This document shows positions 62,405-64,000 of a stretch of DNA of 64,000 nt, in pieces. Where the stretch lies: contig NZ_PZJO01000003.1 in assembly GCF_003206575.1 (NCBI RefSeq), positions 124,001 through 188,000 of the forward strand. Direction: 5' to 3'. Origin of the DNA: Salinicola endophyticus. Its GTDB lineage: Bacteria > Pseudomonadota > Gammaproteobacteria > Pseudomonadales > Halomonadaceae. A model generated the notes under the pieces. The model was not told where the DNA came from. It saw only the letters and a program-made list of their open reading frames with translations, and did not search any database. Both the position numbers and the translations under genes were made by a program. The number at the start of each line of letters is the position of its first letter. The stretch's first letter is position 1.

Positions 62405-63919
62405 TTACGCCGCGCGACCATCGTCGTCGTCCGCGGCCTGCTCGCCTCGCTGCATGGCGAACTCCTCCTCCGGCGACAGGATCAGACGGTGCCGCCCGAT
62501 GAAGGCGAAGTAGCAGATACCCACCGCCAGCCACAGGGCGACGCCGATCACGCCGACCCGGTAGGTGCTGTCGCTGAGCTGGAAGTAGATCGTCATCAGA
62601 GCGATGACGATGGTCGCCACGGCGCCGGGAATCCCGAAGGGACTGCGGTAGGGGCGCTCGATATGCGCATGATGGCGGCGCAACAGGATGAAGGAGAGGG
62701 CCTGGGCGATGTAGGAGCACATGGCGCCGAATACCGCCATGTTGAGCAGGGTGCCCCCGATCACCGCGGAGCCCTCCTGGGTGCCGAGACCGAAGAAGCA
62801 GATCAGCATGATCGTCAGGCCCACCAGCGCGCCGCCGATCATCGCCACGTGCGGCGTCTTGCGCGTGCCGTGGGTCACCGAGAGGAAGGTGGGGAAGTAG
62901 CCGGCACGGGAGAGCGAGTAGATCTGGCGGCCCTGGGCGAAGATGATGGTATGGAAACTGGCGATCAATCCGACCAGCGCCAGCAGCGCGAGGAACTTGG
63001 CCGTGCCGGCACCGAAAATGGCCTGGAAACCGTCCAGCAGCGGCTCGCCGGACTGGCTCAGGGCATAGGCGCCGACGCCCACCACCGACGGGTTGAGCAC
63101 CAGGATCAGCGTGGCAGAGATGATAAGGGTAGTGATGCCGAGCAGGATGCCGCGCGGCATGTCACGCCGCGGGTCGACCGACTCCTCGGCGGCCAGCGGC
63201 AGCTGCTCGATGGCCAGGAACAGCCACACCGCAAAGGGCATTGCCGCCAGCGCCCCGCCGATGCCCATCGGCAGCAGCGGTCCGTGACCGCCTGCGAGCT
63301 CACCGCCGCCGGGTGCGATGTTCAGCGCCCAGGTCGAGAAATCGAGATGGGTGAAGGCGCTGAACCAGAACACCACCAGGACCGCCAGCGCCAGCAGGGT
63401 CACCGCCAGCGTCACCCGGAACGAGAGCTCGACGCCGACGATGTTGAGGCCGACGAACAGCAGATAGCCCAGCAGCCACCACACCGGCTGGAACGCCGCC
63501 GGCGTCTCGAAGATGCTGCCCAGATAGGCGCCGATGAAGAACACGATCACCGCCGGCGTGAGCACGTACTCGACGTTCTCGCAAAGCCCGGTGACGAAAC
63601 CGCCCCAGGGCCCCATGGAGGAGCGCGCGAAGGAGTAGGCGGCGCCGGTGTGCGGCAGGGCCGGCGACATCTCGGCGATACAGAAGGTCAGGCCCAGATA
63701 CATCACCGCGATGATCGCGGTGGCGATCGCCATGCCGCCCCAGCCGCCCGAGGCGAGCCCCAGGTTCCAGCCCGAGTAGTGGCCCGAGATCACCGCCCCC
63801 ACGCCCAGCGCCCAGAGCGACCAGGGGCCGGCGTGGCGGCGCAGGCCGCGCTTGTCGAAGTAGCTGGCATCCTGCTGCTGGTAGTGGATGCCGGCGGAGG
63901 GTTTAGCGTGGTTTGTCAT
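62405..63919 (-). CDS. eat: Ethanolamine permease-like APC transporter
   Basis: 504 residues with about 12 TM helices. The sequence SLWALGVGAVISGHYSGWNL, CIAEMSPALPHTGAAYSFAR and GPWGGFVTGLCENVEYVLTP is characteristic of the ethanolamine permease branch of the amino acid-polyamine-organocation family. IEQLPLAAEESVDPRRDMPR is the conserved loop. A charged tail ends the protein (EEFAMQRGEQAADDDDGRAA). It would import the substrate of the ligase encoded 36 bp downstream on the same strand. Upstream, 63920-64000 should hold the promoter, but I see no clear box before the window ends. Confidence 0.9.
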   Translation of the reverse strand: MTNHAKPSAGIHYQQQDASYFDKRGLRRHAGPWSLWALGVGAVISGHYSGWNLGLASGGWGGMAIATAIIAVMYLGLTFCIAEMSPALPHTGAAYSFARSSMGPWGGFVTGLCENVEYVLTPAVIVFFIGAYLGSIFETPAAFQPVWWLLGYLLFVGLNIVGVELSFRVTLAVTLLALAVLVVFWFSAFTHLDFSTWALNIAPGGGELAGGHGPLLPMGIGGALAAMPFAVWLFLAIEQLPLAAEESVDPRRDMPRGILLGITTLIISATLILVLNPSVVGVGAYALSQSGEPLLDGFQAIFGAGTAKFLALLALVGLIASFHTIIFAQGRQIYSLSRAGYFPTFLSVTHGTRKTPHVAMIGGALVGLTIMLICFFGLGTQEGSAVIGGTLLNMAVFGAMCSYIAQALSFILLRRHHAHIERPYRSPFGIPGAVATIVIALMTIYFQLSDSTYRVGVIGVALWLAVGICYFAFIGRHRLILSPEEEFAMQRGEQAADDDDGRAA

Positions 63920-64000
63920 TGTTCTACTCCCAGGATCGAGCCACCCAGTCTCGCGATCCCACTGCCGCCAGCGTCGTCGACACCCCCGGGGCGACGCCGA

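Overview
The window is a dense, high-GC, chromosomal stretch that looks like a gammaproteobacterium of the Halomonas type (Halomonadaceae/Oceanospirillales). This rests on the gmk-rpoZ-spoT and oxyR-recG gene pairs, a complete phn C-P lyase cluster, divergent trpI/trpBA, and an ethanolamine/alcohol/aldehyde catabolic block. The genus is an inference from gene content; no rRNA or tRNA gene was seen.

Layout. 1-2763: the 3' end of a MocR/aminotransferase gene, an Lrp/AsnC regulator and a divergent class V aminotransferase-like protein. 2839-7115: a histidine phosphatase, then a Fur-boxed siderophore module (periplasmic binding protein plus TonB-dependent receptor) without its own permease or ATPase. 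7147-8977: pyrC overlapping a nitrilase-family gene. 9118-10135: an Xre/RES toxin-antitoxin module behind two spaced palindromes. 10182-15575: an MFS transporter, then gmk, rpoZ, spoT and ridA. 15609-21473: an AraC regulator divergent from an RND efflux adaptor/pump pair. 21560-22090: thpR.

22099-33309: a full C-P lyase locus on the minus strand, read phnC-D-E-F-G-H-I-J-K-L-M-N-P. It imports phosphonates (CDE), cleaves the C-P bond (GHIJKLM) and recycles the ribosyl product (N, P). PhnF is the probable repressor: a GT-N-TA-N-AC palindrome overlaps its own start, and a near-copy lies upstream of phnC. A MITE-like element lies between phnE and phnF. 33587-37619: an epimerase-like gene, oxyR and recG. 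37908-41272: a lodAB-type operon, a CTQ quinoprotein amino-acid oxidase and its flavoprotein maturase, probably producing hydrogen peroxide. 41348-45863: an Lrp regulator, a zinc alcohol dehydrogenase and an otnK-otnC sugar-acid pair behind a DeoR regulator with a clear palindromic operator.

46060-50524: a FUSC/YccS membrane protein with an unclear start, and a DUF4105/MpaB-like gene pair. 50553-53624: trpI and trpBA. 53796-58084: pirin, YceI, a small unknown protein, an HU protein, a rubredoxin-reductase-like flavoprotein and ubiC. 58122-63919: an iron alcohol dehydrogenase, an aldehyde dehydrogenase, a glutamine-synthetase-like ligase and an ethanolamine permease, all on the minus strand. 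Together they fit a gamma-glutamylated route for ethanolamine or a related amine. A 212-bp MITE with a TTAG target duplication sits exactly at the ligase stop codon.

The most interesting parts are the lodAB operon and the possible docking domain of LodB, the RES/Xre operator arrangement, the PhnF operators, and the two small inverted-repeat elements placed at stop codons.
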